Below, piece by piece: positions 62,931 through 64,000 of a stretch of DNA of 64,000 nt; the stretch's first letter is position 1; each line of letters starts with the position of its first letter. A program made the translations under genes and the position numbers. The notes under the pieces are model-generated. The model was not told where the DNA came from and ran no database searches. It saw only the letters and a program-made list of their open reading frames with translations. Origin of the DNA: Pediococcus argentinicus (lineage in GTDB: Bacteria > Bacillota > Bacilli > Lactobacillales > Lactobacillaceae); contig NZ_JQCQ01000003.1 in the NCBI RefSeq assembly GCF_001437605.1, forward strand, positions 22,296 through 86,295, given 5' to 3'.

Positions 62931-63146
62931 ATGATGGCTGAAGCAATTAAGACGGCTATGTTGGACAAACAAATGCAAGAGGTATTTGATTGGAGTGATA
63001 GTGAGACTCCATTGCGTGATGCAATGTGGGATCATGTCATGGATGACAATGGTCACGATACAATGAAGACTATTAAAGCAGCTAAAGACTGGGAATCAAT
63101 GAGTGATGACCAATTGAAGAAGACTGCTGAAGAAATGTTAAAGTAG
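62931..63146 (+). CDS. Small acidic cytosolic protein
   Basis: 71 aa from ATG 62931 (GGGAGGTAAT directly before; the second ATG at 62934 is equally possible). Acidic, helical (MAEAIKTAMLDKQMQEVFDW, DAMWDHVMDDNGHDTMK, MSDDQLKKTAEEMLK), no membrane segment. Not recognised. Its Shine-Dalgarno can be hidden in a leader hairpin. Ends at a terminator shared with the LOG gene. Confidence 0.65.
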   Translation: MMAEAIKTAMLDKQMQEVFDWSDSETPLRDAMWDHVMDDNGHDTMKTIKAAKDWESMSDDQLKKTAEEMLK

Positions 63147-63177
63147 TCATTAGTTACCAAATTTAATAAGCGAAAAT

Positions 63178-63235
63178 AAAAAACCGTAATCTTGAAAGAC
63201 TTTTTGAAAGTCAGATTCAAGATTGCGGTTTTTTA
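63178..63235. terminator. Bidirectional terminator
   Basis: AAAAACCGTAATCTTGAA pairs with TTCAAGATTGCGGTTTTT, with an inner GACTTT/AAAGTC stem. Confidence 0.9.
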
Positions 63236-63826
63236 CATAGCGTCATTTTTAGGTTCAGGTTGAGGATAAGTTCTAACCTTAGGTGGAACATAATTTTGCA
63301 TGAAATCACCAATTTCAGTTAAAGAACTAGAAAATAGTAATTTTTGACGAGCTTGATTAGTTAAAAATGATTGCTGGCTCATCTGATCGTACATGGCTTT
63401 CAATGGATCATAGTAGTGATTAACGTTGTAGAGCACACAAGGACGATCGTTATCACCAATGATAGACCATGAATATACTTCAGAGATTTCTTCTAAAGTT
63501 CCGGGACCACCGGGCAATGCAATAAATGCATCTGACATATCAAACATCATTCGTTTTCTAATCGACATGTTATCAACAATTTTCAAATCGGTGATAGTGT
63601 CTAATGCAGCACCACGACTTGCTAATTCCTTGGGCAAAATACCATATACCTTACCACCATTTTTCAGAACTTCACGAGCAATTGTACCCATTAAACCAAA
63701 TTGGCCACCACCATAGACAAGGTCGCAGTCATTTTTAACTAACCAACGACCAAGATGTTTGGCTGCTTCGACATAGATGGGATTGATACCATCTGAAGCG
63801 CCGCAATATACCGCAATTCTTTTCAT
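63233..63826 (-). CDS. LOG-family protein (TIGR00730)
   Basis: 197 aa from the ATG at complement 63824-63826, preceded by GAGGTGAT. Signature AVYCGASDGINP, DLVYGGGQFGLMGTIA, and the LOG motif PGGPGTLEEISEVYSW (PGGxGTxxE). Such proteins are nucleoside-5'-monophosphate phosphoribohydrolases (cytokinin-activating type in plants). The bacterial role is unclear, possibly nucleotide recycling. Confidence 0.9.
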   Translation of the reverse strand: MKRIAVYCGASDGINPIYVEAAKHLGRWLVKNDCDLVYGGGQFGLMGTIAREVLKNGGKVYGILPKELASRGAALDTITDLKIVDNMSIRKRMMFDMSDAFIALPGGPGTLEEISEVYSWSIIGDNDRPCVLYNVNHYYDPLKAMYDQMSQQSFLTNQARQKLLFSSSLTEIGDFMQNYVPPKVRTYPQPEPKNDAM

Positions 63827-63942
63827 AATTATCACCTCAATTAATTTATTTTAACGTTTCGATATGGACTTGAACAGGTGCTTCTTTAAAAATAAAAACC
63901 AATACAAAAGAAGCTGGGAAATAACTAGCCCAAAAGAAAACA

Positions 63943-63990
63943 AAAAGAGACATTTTAAGGAATTTCAAAAATCCCTAAAATGTCTCTTTT
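63943..63990. terminator. Strong hairpin near the right edge
   Basis: AAAAGAGACATTTTA (63943-63957) pairs with TAAAATGTCTCTTTT (63976-63990). The U-run is best on the minus strand, so it probably ends a minus-strand gene lying right of the window. Confidence 0.8.
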
Positions 63991-64000
63991 ACTATGTACA

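Overview
The window is about 37-40% GC with tightly packed genes, Gram-positive Shine-Dalgarno sites, ATG/GTG/TTG starts and many U-tract terminators. RexAB instead of RecBCD, several PTS systems, a tyrosine-type T-box, catabolite (cre) sites, PepC and PepD peptidases and a D-serine dehydratase point to a lactic acid bacterium of the Lactobacillaceae. I cannot fix the genus; Companilactobacillus-like is only a guess. The left edge (end of rpmH, then rnpA, yidC, mnmE, mnmG) normally lies beside oriC and dnaA. A perfect ParB-binding parS site at 7271-7286 agrees with an origin-proximal position.

Layout. 1-5.4 kb: origin-side housekeeping block, with a small membrane-anchored XRE regulator where jag/khpB is usually found. 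5.4-11.3 kb: two regulated efflux units (an MFS pump with its own HTH repressor, and a DHA2 pump with MarR) and an LtrA-like membrane protein, each pump with a palindromic operator. 11.3-18.5 kb: signal peptidase I, PepC, HIT protein, a lipoprotein, cardiolipin synthase, and a T-box-controlled NhaC-family transporter. 18.5-31.4 kb: SGNH esterase, Tag glycosylase, a purine permease under a guanine-type riboswitch, a class III aminotransferase and the rexB-rexA recombination/repair nuclease. 31.4-37.1 kb: an AT-rich accessory stretch with palindromes, a direct repeat around an XRE gene, a dicarboxylate/glutamate symporter, a CvpA operon with an overlooked 41-aa membrane peptide, and an MqsR-like toxin with a Panacea-domain antitoxin beside tRNA-Ala. 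37-50.7 kb: alpha/beta hydrolase, lipid kinase, a cationic three-repeat surface protein under a predicted WalR box, PepD, DsdA, MerR plus aldo/keto reductase, a BceAB-type ABC transporter and several small enzymes. 50.7-63.9 kb: two PTS sugar loci (cellobiose type and trehalose type), a ROK kinase, a PHP phosphoesterase, a TipA-type MerR, a TMEM175-type channel and a LOG protein.

The most unusual signal is a pair of about 107-nt intergenic elements (53920-54026 and 62636-62743). They share an elaborate hairpin whose base changes are compensatory, and each sits directly after the last gene of a PTS operon. Each of those operons also carries a single-base lesion: a TGA in place of the expected Trp codon in the 6-phospho-beta-glucosidase, and a 1-nt deletion in the trehalose-type PTS gene. 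Other notable items are the MqsR-Panacea toxin-antitoxin unit with its 24-bp palindrome, a promoter-plus-terminator leader before mnmE, and a Shine-Dalgarno-sequestering leader near 62.9 kb.
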